DNA from: Siderastrea radians
Lineage: Eukaryota > Cnidaria > Anthozoa > Scleractinia > Rhizangiidae
Reading direction: 5' to 3'
Length of the DNA stretch: 64,000 nt
NCBI GenBank assembly: GCA_964017195.1
Contig: OZ024898.1
Coordinates: 9,127,130-9,191,129 of the forward strand
Shown here: positions 1 through 11,117 of the stretch, in pieces
Numbering within the stretch: position 1 is the stretch's first letter
Layout: the number at the start of each line of letters is the position of its first letter
Position numbers and translations under genes: made by a program
Notes under the pieces: generated by a model
Database searches by the model: none
The model's input: only the letters and a program-made list of their open reading frames with translations
What the model was told of the DNA's origin: nothing

Positions 1-2078
1 TTTAGATGAGGACAATACCGCATGATGTTTTATTATGTATTGACAAGTTGGTCGTATAATCTGTAAGGCGTTGTTGCCGATACCATAAGCTGTCAGCTTC
101 AACGAATTTATCATTTCAATTTCCTTTTTTATTTCGTTCGTTTGTTATTTTACTTGCTGTCAAGCTTTAAGTAATTAGTAGAAGCGAATTTATAGTTTTG
201 AGAAGCGACTTTAATGTGTTTGTGATAGAAGCTGTGCTTACATTTTGGCTTGTGATTAAATGCGAGATACGCATGTTTCTTGAGTACATAATCACTGCAT
301 TGAGCGATTGAGACGTCAAAGTAAACACAGCACAAAGCAAGTTTGAATATTCAAGCCAAATTTTCCAATCTGAACTTTATTTACCGGTAGTTTGGTTTTG
401 AGGGAAAATAACATTTCCCTTTTATTCTATGGTAAGAAACTTTTTTATAATTTGCTCTATTTGTTTTTAGGAGGGAGAGGAAATAGAGATTAATTTTTGT
501 GTTTTTGAAGTACTTACATTGGTTAAAGAGAACGTTACAGGCAATGCTTAAATGTGGTTATGTTTGTCTAGACGAGATTCTAAAAAATCAAATTGAAAGG
601 CATTTCGAAAAACGTTCTCAAATCCTTTTTCATCCTGTTTTTTTCTTCTTTTTTTGGTTCAGCGCTGGGTATTTTTTGCATCTCTGTAGTTAATCCAATC
701 TCACCTTCTGTCGTTTGAGTGTGGGTGAATTCGTGAAGTAGGACTTCTCAGTTGAAAGCTACTGAGCAGTACTTTGCTGTGGTACTGTGTCTCAATACAA
801 GCCGGGTGGTTCTAAGTGTTGAGTACTGTGGCTTAGATTTTTTAAAAAGTGTGATTATTCAAATACGAGCTCTCAAGCAGTGATTCCTGTGGTGGTGTTT
901 TTGTGCTATTCAAGATGGTCTCAGCCTTTGAATCTGTTAACGGACATCAAAAAGTGTGACCAAAGAGAAGGACTTTCCAATGGTGCTGTTTATTTTTCAT
1001 TTTTGTTTTTGTCATGTGTAATTTATCAGTTTTAGCTTTGGAACTTTTAAAAGTTAAGGCCAAATGAGTTTTTCGTGGAAGTAAAAATCTGTAGGTTCAC
1101 AGGATGTTATTCAATGATCACAGTGTGGTGTGGTTTTGTCTAGGTTAGAAGTAGGGGCGCCATCCTGTTTGAATGAGTTTTGTTTGCGATAATTTGCCAC
1201 TGGAGTTTTGTTCGTAGGTTGTGGACGTTTTTGTAGGATTAACTTGTTTATCGTAACTTCCATTCATTAAAAAGGTCGCCTTAAAATTCAGGGTTAATAT
1301 CGCGAACGTGTTGTTTACCCACAATGTTCAATAAATGCAAATTTCCACACGAAATTTTCTTAACAGGCCAAAATTTCTCCAATTCATCCACCAACCTGGA
1401 ACTTGAGACTTGAAATTTTTTTAGTTGTTTTCTATTTAGGGCACATATGTTCCTTTAAAATGAATCCAGTGGACTTCTAGTGGAATTAATTCGTTCCTGG
1501 GTGTTTCTACAGACAAAGAAATGACGTATGTGCTTTGTCAAGCAGATCTTATTGTTTGAACGAGAACGACAATTGGGCGTTCGAGACGTGTGTTGGCGGT
1601 GTGCTCCGAGCTTTACCCGCAAAAATTACCACCATAAAGCGAATTAGTTTACATTTTGCCTACGTTACATCGCAACAGCAGATTTCTACGATTGATCCTC
1701 GTGTTTTGAACTTTATAAAATATGGCGAAAGGCGATATTATGGTGATATTGCAGCAATATGTCAAGAACAAAATGGTACCTTTAATTTTCGTTAGTGCAA
1801 TTTATTTCTTTTCAGTTTCCGCGTGGTTTTGTTATGTGACTTCTCATATGACCATTTCCTTTCAGCTTACAATATATTTAATGCCCCTCCTTTGACGATA
1901 AGGAAACGGCGTTTTCCGTTTTCGAATTTTCTCGACACCTTCAAGTGTCGACAATTGTTGTAGCTGTGGTGTTTTGTATATTATTAATTCTAAAAACAAG
2001 CCTTTGTTAGAATATCTTTTCCTCTTAAAGGAAGTACATTCTTGACTTTTTTTTGCCGAATTTTATTTTCTCTTTTAG
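1..2078 (+). other. SCRIB intron (left part), no exon recognised
   Basis: AT-rich sequence with many short open frames but none with family resemblance or paired splice sites. Bases about 740-1000 hold diverged copies of the ~106-bp repeat (GAGCAGTACTTTGCTGTGG at 766). Confidence 0.5.
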
Positions 2079-2135
2079 GAGGAAGAGGCCCGCAAAGAAA
2101 CCGAGAGATGGGAAAGAGAGGAAAAAGAGAGACAG
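2079..2135 (+). CDS. SCRIB: SCRIB internal exon, coiled-coil
   Basis: A 57-nt exon of 19 codons, phase 0 at both ends, reading EEEARKETERWEREEKERQ. It has a pyrimidine-rich acceptor ending TTTTAG at 2078 and a GTAGGT donor at 2136. The residues are almost entirely charged and suit a continuous helix. It joins in frame to the exon at 5175. Its short length means its reality rests on the splice sites, the open frame and the fit with the Scribble C-terminal helix. Confidence 0.7.
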
Positions 2136-2209
2136 GTAGGTTTATTTTAAATAAATATTTAATTCTTGAGTTGTGTGATATGGTCACGCGTTTATAAAAT
2201 CCTGAGACA

Positions 2210-3100
2210 TTCAGAATAAACCAGCTGAGTAATAATTCGCGGAGGTGCTGCTGAAAACACCTTTAGCGTCTGTGGATGAAACTCTGAAGTGTGAAGATTC
2301 AAATGAAACCTGTTAGGGAGTGTTTTTTAATTTTAATTTTAATTTTTTTTCGGGGGGGGGGTGGGTGGTGGGGTGGTGTGTTTGTTATGCTGTACAAGGC
2401 AGTCCTAACTTTGTCGATTGTGGACAAAATCGCCAAGTGTGACAATTCAAATGAAAGCTACTGAGCAGTACTTTTCTGTGGTGCTGTTTATTATGCTGTA
2501 CAAGGTGGTTCTAACTTATGAGTCTGTGGATGAAATCCTTAAAGAGTGGCCATTCAAATAAAAGCTACTGAGCAGTACTTTCCTGTGTTGCTGTTTATTT
2601 TGCTGTACAAGGTGTTTTCAACTTTTGAGTCTGTGGATGAAATCCTAAGGTGTGACCATTCAAATGAAAGCTACTGAGCAGTACTTTCCTGTGGTACTGT
2701 TTATTTTGCTGTACAAGGTGTTTCCAACTTTTGAGTCTGTGTATGAAATCCTAAACTGTGACCATTCAAGTGAAAGCTATTGAGCTGTTCTTTTCTGTGT
2801 TGTGTTTGTTACGCTGAACAACTGAAGGTGGTTCTAAGTTTTGAGACTGTGGATAAAATCCTCAAGTGTGAACATGAATAATCAAGCTGTTGCGCATTAC
2901 CGTCCTGTGGTACTGTTTGTTGTACTTGTGAGTCTGTGGTGACCATTCTAATGAAAGCTATCGCGCAGTACTTTGCCAAAATTTTCCTTTGGTACTGTTT
3001 ATTGTGCTGTAGGTGTTTTTTTCTGTTCTAATGCTGTTGATGAAATTCTAACTTTTGAGTCTATGAGTGAAATTGAGAGCTGTTGGGCAGTATTTTGCAT
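2210..3100 (+). repeat. Tandem array of ~106-bp repeat, forward
   Basis: Head-to-tail copies of a unit containing GCTACTGAGCAGTACTTTCC, CTGTTTAT..GCTGTACAAGG, then TTTTGAGTCTGTGGATGAAA and GTGACCATTCAAATGAAAG. Starts of CTGAGCAGTACTT at 2461, 2568 and 2674 give a period of 106-107 bp. About six to eight copies occur with growing divergence to the right. The same unit recurs across the window in both orientations, so it spreads as well as expanding in tandem. No coding potential. Confidence 0.85.
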
Positions 3101-5174
3101 TAGATTATGAATTTTAATTGCCTAAAAATAGGAAATTTCTCTTTGTTCTCATTGGCGAACTTGGCCATTATCAGAATTGCAAAGGTTAATTTCCCTTCCC
3201 CCGTGGTTAATTTCGCAATCAGAGAAGATCGTAGACAGGGGGGTTCCGCTCTAATGGGCACGAGCTTCAAGTTTAAAATAAGAACCAATTCACGTCACCG
3301 CAATAAACCATAATGAACTTCCCTTCGTGCGCGCTTGATGCAACACTGATGAAGCAAACGGTATCTGATCACAAATCCGCTGATTACATGGCTCCGTATA
3401 CAGTTTTTGCCGTCTGTTTGGTGGGCTGTAGGTTTAAGCGTCTCCAACAGGTACCGTAGAATGTTTAGAGAGGTTTTTTCCGTTTTATTGTCGCCTATTG
3501 TGACTCTTGATTGTAGCATTGCTTCTCATGAATAGAAGGGCATGGTACAAATTTTCACAAATTGTCAACTTTGCGTATGCGGAAAATTGAAAAAAACCAA
3601 CGCAGAGCACTTTTGAAAGCTAAAAATAATGTTCAATAGCTTTTCTTTTAAATCGAAACAGAAAATTCATCTCGAGACTCAAATATACCTAAAGCAAGTC
3701 TTAATCTTTAAGAGGGAAGGGTTAGTTTCGAACAACCTTTGTCTAAAATGTATGGTCGTGATCCAACTCACACTTTTCCAATGTCGCTTACCTTTGTTAA
3801 TCATGTGTACACCATACAGAATTTTGTCGATCTTATGGGAAGCCTTGGTGAAAATTATTTGTTTGTTTTAGGCTCAAAGAATCAAGCATTTGGCGTTTGT
3901 TTGATTTCAACTTGCGTTTCGGCTAATACACAGATATTTCTCGGTGAACTGGGAGGTCTGAAGTCACATAGTTAAGAAATGGTGAAATATTCCAGAAATA
4001 AATTCTCGATTAGTGCATGTGCTTTAGAGAATATGGGCGCGTTAAAAGGAAGACCTTTGAAACCTTCAAGTACTACTTAATAATCGTTCGCTCTGTTGCG
4101 TTAACGTCGAGATATTTCTCTGTCTCTTAACTGCGGGTGATACAAACTGTCTTCAATACTTTCGACCGGTGACAACAATTAGCTTCACGTTACTAAAGGT
4201 TAAATTAGTACATTTGGTACTTAGTACATTTTTATGACTTCATTTTAACTGGTAATGACAAAGAAAGGTTGAATAAATGCAAGCGTTAAGATGTGGCATT
4301 GATATGGGTACGTCGTTTTCAAGCGAGACGTGAGTCGATGTATAATAAAGTGTAATGCCATTGTCATTGGTTTATATTCGTGTCCAATATTTCCCTCTCC
4401 CGTCTCAAAACGGATGGTAGTAACATCGAGTGGGCCTCTTGTGATTATATTTGTAGTGAATTTTAAGATCTGTTGATAACCTGTTATTCTCATCGAGGCG
4501 TAAGATAAGACAGTCGATGCAACTTGCTCTCAAGGACTTGACATGGGCTAAGTTGTAAAGAAACGGTTTTTTATGCTGCCTCGGTTACGTTTGTAAAGTA
4601 TACTTTGCAATAGAAGGTTTGTTGTGATAAAAAATTATTGTTGTTCGGGTTTAGAAGACTTCAGATGTAACCGACGTTTAGACCTTTAGACCTTTCACGA
4701 GTGTGTTGGTAAACACTCTTGTGTGAAGGTAACTGAATTATTTTTCTGATTAAGAGTTTTAGCTCGGGACATATTGCTTCCCTATCATTGCTTGTCGAAT
4801 GTAGTCGAAATCGACGGATTCGTATTTCTTGGGCTTAAATGTAACAAACTGAAAGAAAGGGGCTTGAAGACTTTCAATTTTGCAAAACTGTGGCCTTTGT
4901 TTTGGAGTTTTTTTTGCCACGTCGCATAAATTAAAACGCATGAAAACAAATAGTCATTAAGGTAAAGAAAAACTAGCCTTGGATTTTTGTGGAACACAAA
5001 CACTGTACACATCTTGCTTTTTGCACGGTGTAGTGCATTTTACCCTTCTAATTATCCAGTATTCTTTTAGAATCAGCTTTTTTAGTGCTTAGATTACATT
5101 CGACACGAGTTAATTGCCACTTTAATACAGTTAGGCGTTTAGTAGTTTCTAAACTTCCAACTGTTGTTTTGTAG

Positions 5175-5228
5175 GAAGCGCTTCGTAAACGACTCGAAGA
5201 TTCCAAGGGAATCGCAGAAGAGAAACAG
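5175..5228 (+). CDS. SCRIB: SCRIB internal exon, coiled-coil
   Basis: A 54-nt exon of 18 codons, phase 0 at both ends, reading EALRKRLEDSKGIAEEKQ. The acceptor is TTTTGTAG and the donor GTATGC. It continues the charged helical segment of the previous exon and joins in frame to the terminal exon at 7312. Both small exons are multiples of three, so skipping either would keep the frame. Confidence 0.7.
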
Positions 5229-5739
5229 GTATGCTTTGTTTGTTTAGACTTACTTGAGGAAACGAATATAAATAGCTGATGACTAAGTATGGTTAGATCA
5301 GGAAACACTAATCAAGAGTTTTTCATTGGAAAGTTGACCACTTTTTACGCCAGTTAACGTGTGGGAAACGTCCACAAAATTCAACAAGAACAGTGCGCCG
5401 AGTGAAAAATTCTGTCACAGCGAAATTGTTGATACGTACAGTAAGTCACGTTTTTTCATCGACGTGATTGCTTCCATGTCTTGGTAAAAAACGTGCTACT
5501 CTTTCAAATAAATTTCCCTCAGGCAATGCCTCTAAATTTCATGTTAACAAAGAAGTCTACAATATGGGTCAAGCTTATTGTTATATCCTGTGTTTTATGT
5601 GTATGTGCCTCCCTCCAAGTACGTGATCACCACAAACTAAAACAGTAAACAGAGAACAACCCAGCGGCCAATTCCGAGACAGCTCTCAAACACCATTTTG
5701 CAAAATACTGAGAAACAAACACTGCCACTTGAAAGACTT

Positions 5740-6225
5740 GAAACCGAATTGGCATTCAGAACTTGCTCACAGACTCAGAAGTTGGACCCCCTTGCACAGC
5801 ATAATAAACGGCACCACCCGAAAATACTGCTCAATCTTCAGGATCTCATCCGTAGACCCAGCGTGAAAAAACTGTTCAACTGCTTTCATTTGAATAGCCA
5901 CACTCAGAAGTGTGAAGTTTTATCCACACTCGGAAGTTAGAAACACCTCGCACGGCAAAATAAGCAGCATCACCGACAAGCACTGCTTAAAAGTTTTCAT
6001 TTAAATGATGATAACTCTTGAGCGCTTCATCCATAGACCCAGACTTCAGGATTTTATTGACGTTCAAACATTAGAACCACCCTATACAGCGTTATAAACA
6101 ACACCGCAGGAAAGTACTGCTCAGTAGCTTTCATTTGAATGGTCACACTTTAGGATTTTATCCACAGCCTCAGAGCAACGCAAGAACGTATTGCTCAATA
6201 ATTTTCAATTGAATGGTCACACTTA
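5740..6225 (-). repeat. ~106-bp repeat array, reverse orientation
   Basis: Several reverse-complement copies of the unit seen at 2210-3100, recognisable by AAGTACTGCTCAGTAGCTTTC and CATTTGAATGGTCACAC. The array lies in the next SCRIB intron, downstream of the exon at 5175, in the opposite orientation to the array upstream of it. Confidence 0.8.
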
Positions 6226-6420
6226 ACGCTTTAAGCCCCAATAATGACAAGCATCTAATTCTCTAGTTGATCGGACATACAGGTCACGAAATTATAGGAA
6301 ATGATCACCAAAGACAAAATGTGTTGATGTTTAAGCAAATTCTCCCAGCTAGTACCATAAGAGATGTGTGGAGGGCAGTGAGGAGAACATGTGTGTTGAT
6401 ACTGGGGCTTAAAGGGTTAG
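6223..6420. mobile_element. MITE, TTAACCCTTT...AGCCC family
   Basis: About 200 bp with imperfect terminal inverted repeats: TTAACGCTTTAAGCCCC on the left and GGGGCTTAAAGGGTTA on the right. The interior (GATCACCAAAGACAAAATGTG, AAATTCTCC, GTGTGGAG) matches related copies at 9775, 10675 and 17058. It interrupts the 106-bp repeat array. No coding capacity. Confidence 0.7.
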
Positions 6421-6929
6421 CAATTTCATCCTGCCAGAGAAAAGGTTAAGTACCTCAATTCGCAAAACTGCTGCAAAATTGCGAAAATCAAAATACGTTC
6501 GTCAACAGGCCAAGTTGTATGTATCAGACAAACCACGCGAAGGTCGTTTGTAACTAGCGCATATGATTATCACATATATGTCAGAGAACCGAGTGATACG
6601 GTTGAGCGACGAACCGCAGATTTATGTCATGTTTCGTTTCGTCGCGAGTCAGTGAAGCAAAGCATTTGTGCCCTTTTTGCTAAAAACAAAACCAGTTCCC
6701 ACGGTAAATTTTCTCTGGTGCGGCTATTTGTAAACATTGGAATAATTGGTTTTGCCTCATAATGATAAAAGGAAGCTGTTTTGCTTCGAGGGTTTGGTAA
6801 TTAACCGTTTTACACTGAAGAGTTAACAAGTTTAAAACGAAACGAAAGCACTGAATTTTTGTTTTATGAAATACTAAAAGGCAAACAGAGCCGCTTCAAA
6901 GTAATTTTTACTAGCGACACTAATGGTCA

Positions 6930-7250
6930 GTGATATCATCCGTAGACTCAAAAGTTAGAACCACCATGTGTAACATAATAAACAGCACCACAGGAAAGCA
7001 CTTCTCAGTTGGTTTTATTTGAATGGTCATACTGAAGTCTTTCATCCATAGAGTCAAACTTTGGAACCAACTTGTACAGAATAATAAACAGCTCCACAAA
7101 AAAGTACTGCTTAATAGCTTTCATTTGAATGGTCACGCTTAAGGAGTTCATTTAGAGACTCTCAAGGTAGAACCATGTCAGCACCATCGAAAAACACTGC
7201 TCACTAGCTTTCATTTAAATGGTCACACCTTGACATTTAAGCAGCATTGT
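6930..7250 (-). repeat. ~106-bp repeat array, reverse orientation
   Basis: About three further reverse copies just upstream of the SCRIB terminal exon, with AACAGCACCACAGGAAAG and TAGCTTTCATTTGAATGGTC. They end about 60 bp before the acceptor at 7311. Confidence 0.8.
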
Positions 7251-7311
7251 ATGACTCGAACCACAGAACATAAATACTTATTATCTTTTTTGTTTTCTTC
7301 CATTTATTCAG

Positions 7312-7710
7312 AGTCTAAATAGAGCGGTTACAGGCTCAGAGCATGCGCAGAGAGTTTCCGAGGAAGCTGAAAAAATTCCAGTGGATAAAGCACGTCATTC
7401 TAGCAGCGATTCGTCTTCTTCAACGCCGCAGTCACCAAAACGAGCCCTAACTGCGACCGAAAAACGCGCCCTTGAGGCGGAGAAACGCGCCGCTATGAGA
7501 CAGCAGCGCATGCGTGAACTCGAAGAGGACGCCTTGAAGGCGCAGGTTGTTATTGCGCAAGTCAAGGCAATGTCTGCGTCGTCACTGGAGACCCTCGCTA
7601 TTAATTCCCCGGATGCAGACCGGAAGTCAAGTGCTTCGGACATTGAACTTCAGGACGGAAGTCCTGGCGGCCCGCGGAGGTCCAGTGGTTCTTCGTCTAA
7701 ATCGACGTAA
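7312..7710 (+). CDS. SCRIB: SCRIB terminal coding exon with stop
   Basis: Terminal exon of 132 codons plus TAA, preceded by a TTATTCAG acceptor. It opens in phase 0 with SLNRAVTGSEHAQRVSEEAE, then a Ser-rich stretch (SSSDSSSSTPQSPKR) with likely proline-directed phosphorylation sites. The conserved helix KRALTATEKRALEAEKRA...RMRELEEDALKAQVV follows at about exon residues 42-80, then a Ser/Gly-rich end (GGPRRSSGSSSKST). The protein does not end in a clear PDZ-ligand motif. Base composition is more GC-rich than the flanking introns, as expected for coding sequence. This is the exon that identifies the gene. Confidence 0.85.
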   Translation, partial: SLNRAVTGSEHAQRVSEEAEKIPVDKARHSSSDSSSSTPQSPKRALTATEKRALEAEKRAAMRQQRMRELEEDALKAQVVIAQVKAMSASSLETLAINSPDADRKSSASDIELQDGSPGGPRRSSGSSSKST

Positions 7711-8583
7711 TGTGGTGAATTTGCATAAAGAATTGTTATTAGAGAGACACTGTTGAAAGAACGAGTAGAAGTGCAATAGATAGGAGACTGGGGGATAAGC
7801 TAACCAGGAAGCTGTGAGGAACCTGGGGCGAATTCTGTCTTCAGTCTAAAACAAGCTGTATATGGCTGCGGAATACTTTATGCAAAACTCGCAAATCTGA
7901 ACATTTTAACTGTGCTTTTATGTTCGTTTTCTGTTTATAAAAATATGATAGTTTTAAATGTATGGCAGTACATAGTGTATAGCATTGTTTTTAAAACGTC
8001 AAATTTTAACGTGAGTATGTTTATTTGAGTCGTTTTAAATTGAAAGGAAAAGGTTGTAATATTTTCCAGAATCGTCCTTTCTTTCCAGCTGAGAAGTTTT
8101 CCGCAGTGACATCCGGTTTCTCTTCGCTTCTACCGCGTGACAAAGTTTCGTGACATAACCGGAGAAGCAAAATACAGACAAATCAATGCTGGGTATTTAG
8201 AGTTTTATAGTTTTTGACGTTTTTAAGTTACTTATCTCATGGAATATTGGGATTCGTGCATTTTACTATTTTATCTGTAAATCATTAATTAATAGTAACT
8301 TAGATAAAGGTTTTAGAAAAAGAGGAGTTTTATCGCCGTGACCTTCTCTAAGTTGAATGTAATGTTTTAATTTTAACTTATAAAATGTCTTGCATACAAT
8401 TTGGTGTAGTTTTTTTAATCTAACCTTTCAATTTTCAGTGATGGAACATGGCAGTTTTTTTTAACAAACTAGTTAACTGGTTTGCTCAATTTTTTTTTAT
8501 TACTTTTTTTTTGAAGGGACATTGTCATCTTACTTGACGTGATTTAGAAAGCTAGGAACGTACGTAGTTAATGGGAAAATAAA
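7711..8583 (+). other. Probable 3' UTR of SCRIB
   Basis: AT-rich, no long open frame, directly follows the stop. The only exact AATAAA I find in this stretch is at 8578-8583; the true end could be earlier with a variant signal. No repeat of the families seen elsewhere intrudes, which fits transcribed UTR. Confidence 0.35.
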
Positions 8584-8599
8584 ATACCGGTTTGATTTT

Positions 8600-9774
8600 A
8601 TAAAGCAGTACAAAAAAAAAAATGGAACGAACACGTTAAGAAATGAGAAAAATAACGTTGGATAGGTTAAAAATGGATTACAAACAAGACTCGGAAGCGT
8701 AAAGATGAGGATCGCGTTATCAGGTTTTCAACTCGTAATGGAGAGAAAATCATTTCACATCGGGTGAAACGCAAATAATTTCTTACATAAATTATGGTAC
8801 TATTTTCTACATTTAATGACAGCTTTGAGAAAATATCCGATGACAGTGTTTCTTTGAATGCTAGGCGCACTTTCGGGCGTGTCTTACTTTATGGATTTAG
8901 TTCCTTCGGCTTTTTCTTGCTGTATAGTACTGAATAGGCAGTTGGAAAACAAACGTTGGAAGGAACAGTGCTGCGATAGTAAAATGTTATTTATTTCTGG
9001 CTTTATACTCGCACGAAAAGCTCGTTTGTTAGAAATGTGAGTGCTTTAACAATATCGTCTATTGTGTCCACCGAAAGTGCTTGAGCATATTAGTTCATTA
9101 GACTACAAGTCCTGTTTTAATTTGGTCACGCGATGTGTCGGTGTCACGCGACTCAAACAAATCGTTTCGTGACACTGAGGCGGTGGCTGTACATTTGAGG
9201 TTGGAGGACTTAAAGGGGGTTAACAGATTGAACAACGAAATTTAATATTGTGATTTCAGGCTTATTTTTTCTTCTGTTAATCCCATGTAGATATATATAT
9301 TTTCCCTCTTGTACAGAAATCTGAGATATAACCTAGGAAGCCCTCATCCCAATTGACAATTTTCCCTTGTGATCTTCGATGTACGCTTATAGTGCCAGTG
9401 GGAAAATTCAATTTTCTATCGAGAAATTGACCAGATCCTTGACGCTGTATTAATATTTTGAGGAGAAATTAAATTTTGATCATTGTTTGGGCTTTAAGGG
9501 TTTGGGCTCCAAAAAAATGAACGTTATCTCCTTGCAACAAGTCACAATTTGTCCTCCAAAGATGTAACAGGTGTCAGTAGTTTCTTCTAAGTTCGTTTCA
9601 ATTCTAACCGGTTTTCTCACTTCCAAATAAATGTTGTTAAGAGTAGATGTGGAGTCTGTAAAATGGCGCTTCTAGAGTTTTATAAATATATGGATCATTT
9701 AACACTGAAATTTGTGTCAACTTTTATTCTGTTATAAACCTTTCGAAAATACCGTAAGGGTGTATTAGGGGCCT
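8600..9774. other. Intergenic, nothing recognised
   Basis: AT-rich sequence between SCRIB and the repeats at 9775. The open frames here (for example 8858-9040) are short and lack family resemblance or splice support. Confidence 0.4.
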
Positions 9775-9983
9775 TTAACCCTTTCTGCCCTGAGATAAAA
9801 ATGCATATTATCATCGCTGTTCTCCAGACATTTCTTATGGAACTAGTTAGGAGAATTTGTCTAAATATCAAGACATCTTTACCTCACCGATCACTTCATT
9901 CTCATCACTTGATTGTTTGAACAAGAAGTAATGATGTAAATGAGAAATTTCGATGCCCTCACTATTAGGGCTCAAAGGGTTAA
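9775..9983. mobile_element. MITE, TTAACCCTTT family
   Basis: Starts TTAACCCTTTCTGCCCTG and ends AGGGCTCAAAGGGTTAA, a near-perfect inverted pair. The interior is the reverse complement of the copy at 10675. It abuts the tRNA-derived repeat units at 10011. Confidence 0.75.
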
Positions 9984-10193
9984 AAGACCTTTGAGCCGGA
10001 GGCTTATACTGCAAGCCTGATTTTTTCAGGCTTTCTTTTCGCAACTGCATAAGTTGCGTTAATAACTGCGAGGATCTTCTTTACATTTATTTCTTCATTC
10101 CGCAGTTCAAATATATGATTTTCATATATTCATAATTTCACCTTCATCTTTCCCGGGTGTATTACGAACCAATTTAATGACCAGCTCCCAGTT

Positions 10194-10264
10194 GGCTTGT
10201 TAGCTCAATTGGTTTGAGCGCTGCACCGGTATCGCAGAGGTCAGGGTTCGAATCCCGGCAAGCC
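10194..10264 (+). tRNA. tRNA-like gene or tRNA-derived SINE head
   Basis: 71 nt that fold as a cloverleaf: acceptor GGCTTGT with GCAAGCC (one G-T), D arm GCTC...GAGC, anticodon arm CTGCA-CCGGTAT-CGCAG with an A-C mismatch, and a T arm with GGTTCGAATCC (box B). The loop would put GGT at the anticodon (threonine), but position 33 is C where almost all tRNAs have U. It also sits inside a repeated unit, so a SINE head is more likely than a working tRNA. Confidence 0.55.
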
Positions 10265-10440
10265 TGATTTTTTCAGGCTTTCTTTTCGTAACTGCATAAG
10301 TTGCGTTAATAACTGCGAGGATCTTCTTTACATTCAATTCTTCATTCCGCAGTTCAAATATATGAATTTCATATATTCATAATTTCATCTTCATCTTTCC
10401 CGGGTATATTACGAACCAATTTAATGACCAGCTCCCAGTT

Positions 10441-10511
10441 GGCTTGTCAGCTCAATTGGTTAGAGCGCTGCACCGGTATCGCAGAGGTCAGGGTTCGAAT
10501 CCCGGCAAGCC
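10441..10511 (+). tRNA. Second tRNA-like copy in the next repeat unit
   Basis: Near-identical to the copy at 10194, differing in the D loop (TTGGTTAGAGC, the more canonical box A form). It has the same acceptor pairing, the same anticodon-stem mismatch and C33, and is followed by TTTTTT. As with its neighbour, the repeated context argues for a tRNA-derived element. Confidence 0.55.
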
Positions 10512-10674
10512 TGATTTTTTCAGGCTTTCTTTTCGCAACTGCATAAGTTGCGTTAGTAACTGCGAGGATCTTCTTTACATTTATTTCTTCATTCCGAAGT
10601 TCAAATATATGAATTTCATATATTCATAATTTCATACGGGGTATTATTACCCTATGAGAGCCGTAATTACTCTG

Positions 10675-10889
10675 TTATCCCTTTAAGCCCTAATCGTGAC
10701 GAAAATGAAATTTCTGTTTACATCATCACTGCTAATTCAAACATTCAAGTGCTGAGAATAAAGAAAAAAGATCACCATGGATGAGATGTGTTGATATTTA
10801 GTCAAATTCTCCTTACTAGTTCCATCCGAAATGTGTGGAGAACAGTAAGGAGAATATGCATTTTCATATCAGGGCTTAAAGGCGGTTAA
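10675..10889. mobile_element. MITE, TTAACCCTTT family
   Basis: Left end TTATCCCTTTAAGCCCTAA, right end AGGGCTTAAAGGCGGTTAA. The interior includes GACGAAAATGAAATTTCTG, GATCACCATGGATGAGATG and ATTCTCCTTACTAGTTCCA, shared with copies at 6223, 9775 (reverse) and 17058. Confidence 0.75.
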
Positions 10890-10969
10890 GCGGGAGGATG
10901 CTCATCACATTTTCCAAGTGCGTGGTGCTGTGTTAAAACCAAACATAAAGGACTCTTGGAATCACTAAG

Positions 10970-11117
10970 TCGGTGAAGTATGATCTTCCTAGTCCTGAGA
11001 AGGATCGACAAGCTGAGCGGAAGTCATCATAAGAGTCGACTTCCGCTCAGGTTGTCGAAACGTCAGTCGTCATCACAATACTACACGCTCCCGGACGATC
11101 ATACTTCACCGACCTAT
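10970..11117 (+). repeat. Hairpin repeat with hammerhead-like GAAACGTC core
   Basis: Outer inverted repeat GTCGGTGAAGTATGAT ... ATCATACTTCACCGAC encloses a long hairpin: CGACAAGCTGAGCGGAAGTC pairs with GACTTCCGCTCAGGTTGTCG. The hairpin is preceded by CCTGAGAAGGAT and followed directly by AAACGTCAGTCGTC. This order (CTGA-GA, stem, GAAAC) is that of a hammerhead ribozyme with an extended stem II, as carried by Penelope-like retroelements, but the CTGATGA box is imperfect. Confidence 0.5.

Larger units (their letters stand above)
1..8583 (+). other. SCRIB: SCRIB (Scribble) orthologue, 3' part of gene
   Basis: Scribble is a cortical scaffold protein (LRR and PDZ domains) that sets basolateral polarity with Dlg and Lgl. 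Only its C-terminal tail is here: three coding exons joined in phase 0 give 169 residues ending at a stop at 7708-7710. The tail carries KRALTATEKRALEAEKRA followed by RMRELEEDALKAQVV, which matches the conserved charged helix near the C terminus of vertebrate SCRIB (RALEAEKRA then SLEQDALRAQ). The two upstream exons encode Glu/Arg-rich coiled-coil sequence, as expected before that helix. LRR and PDZ exons must lie left of the window. A possible AATAAA at 8578-8583 could end the transcript. The assignment rests on recalled family sequence, not a search; the alternative is another coiled-coil polarity protein. Confidence 0.8.
10011..10637 (+). repeat. Tandem tRNA-derived repeat units (~248 bp)
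   Basis: The marker GCAAGCCTGATTTTTTCAGG occurs at 10011, 10258 and 10505, giving a period of about 247 bp. Each unit has a tRNA-like head, a short hairpin AGCCTGA-TTTTT-TCAGGCT, a second hairpin GCAACTGCATAAGTTGC and a third around ATATATGAATTTCATATAT. The leftmost unit lacks the tRNA part. This looks like a tRNA-headed SINE or a satellite derived from one; the T-run after the head could stop RNA polymerase III. Confidence 0.8.

Noticed and set aside
1535..1795. 86-codon frame in the first SCRIB intron
   Set aside because: No recognisable domain, no supporting splice sites, composition like surrounding intron.
2210..3100. CRISPR array
   Set aside because: The ~106-bp units are contiguous and diverged without spacers, and the DNA is animal nuclear.
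10194..10511. Two working tRNA-Thr(GGT) genes
   Set aside because: C at position 33, an A-C mismatch in the anticodon stem and the 248-bp repeated context favour a tRNA-derived repeat; kept as tRNA-like features at moderate confidence.
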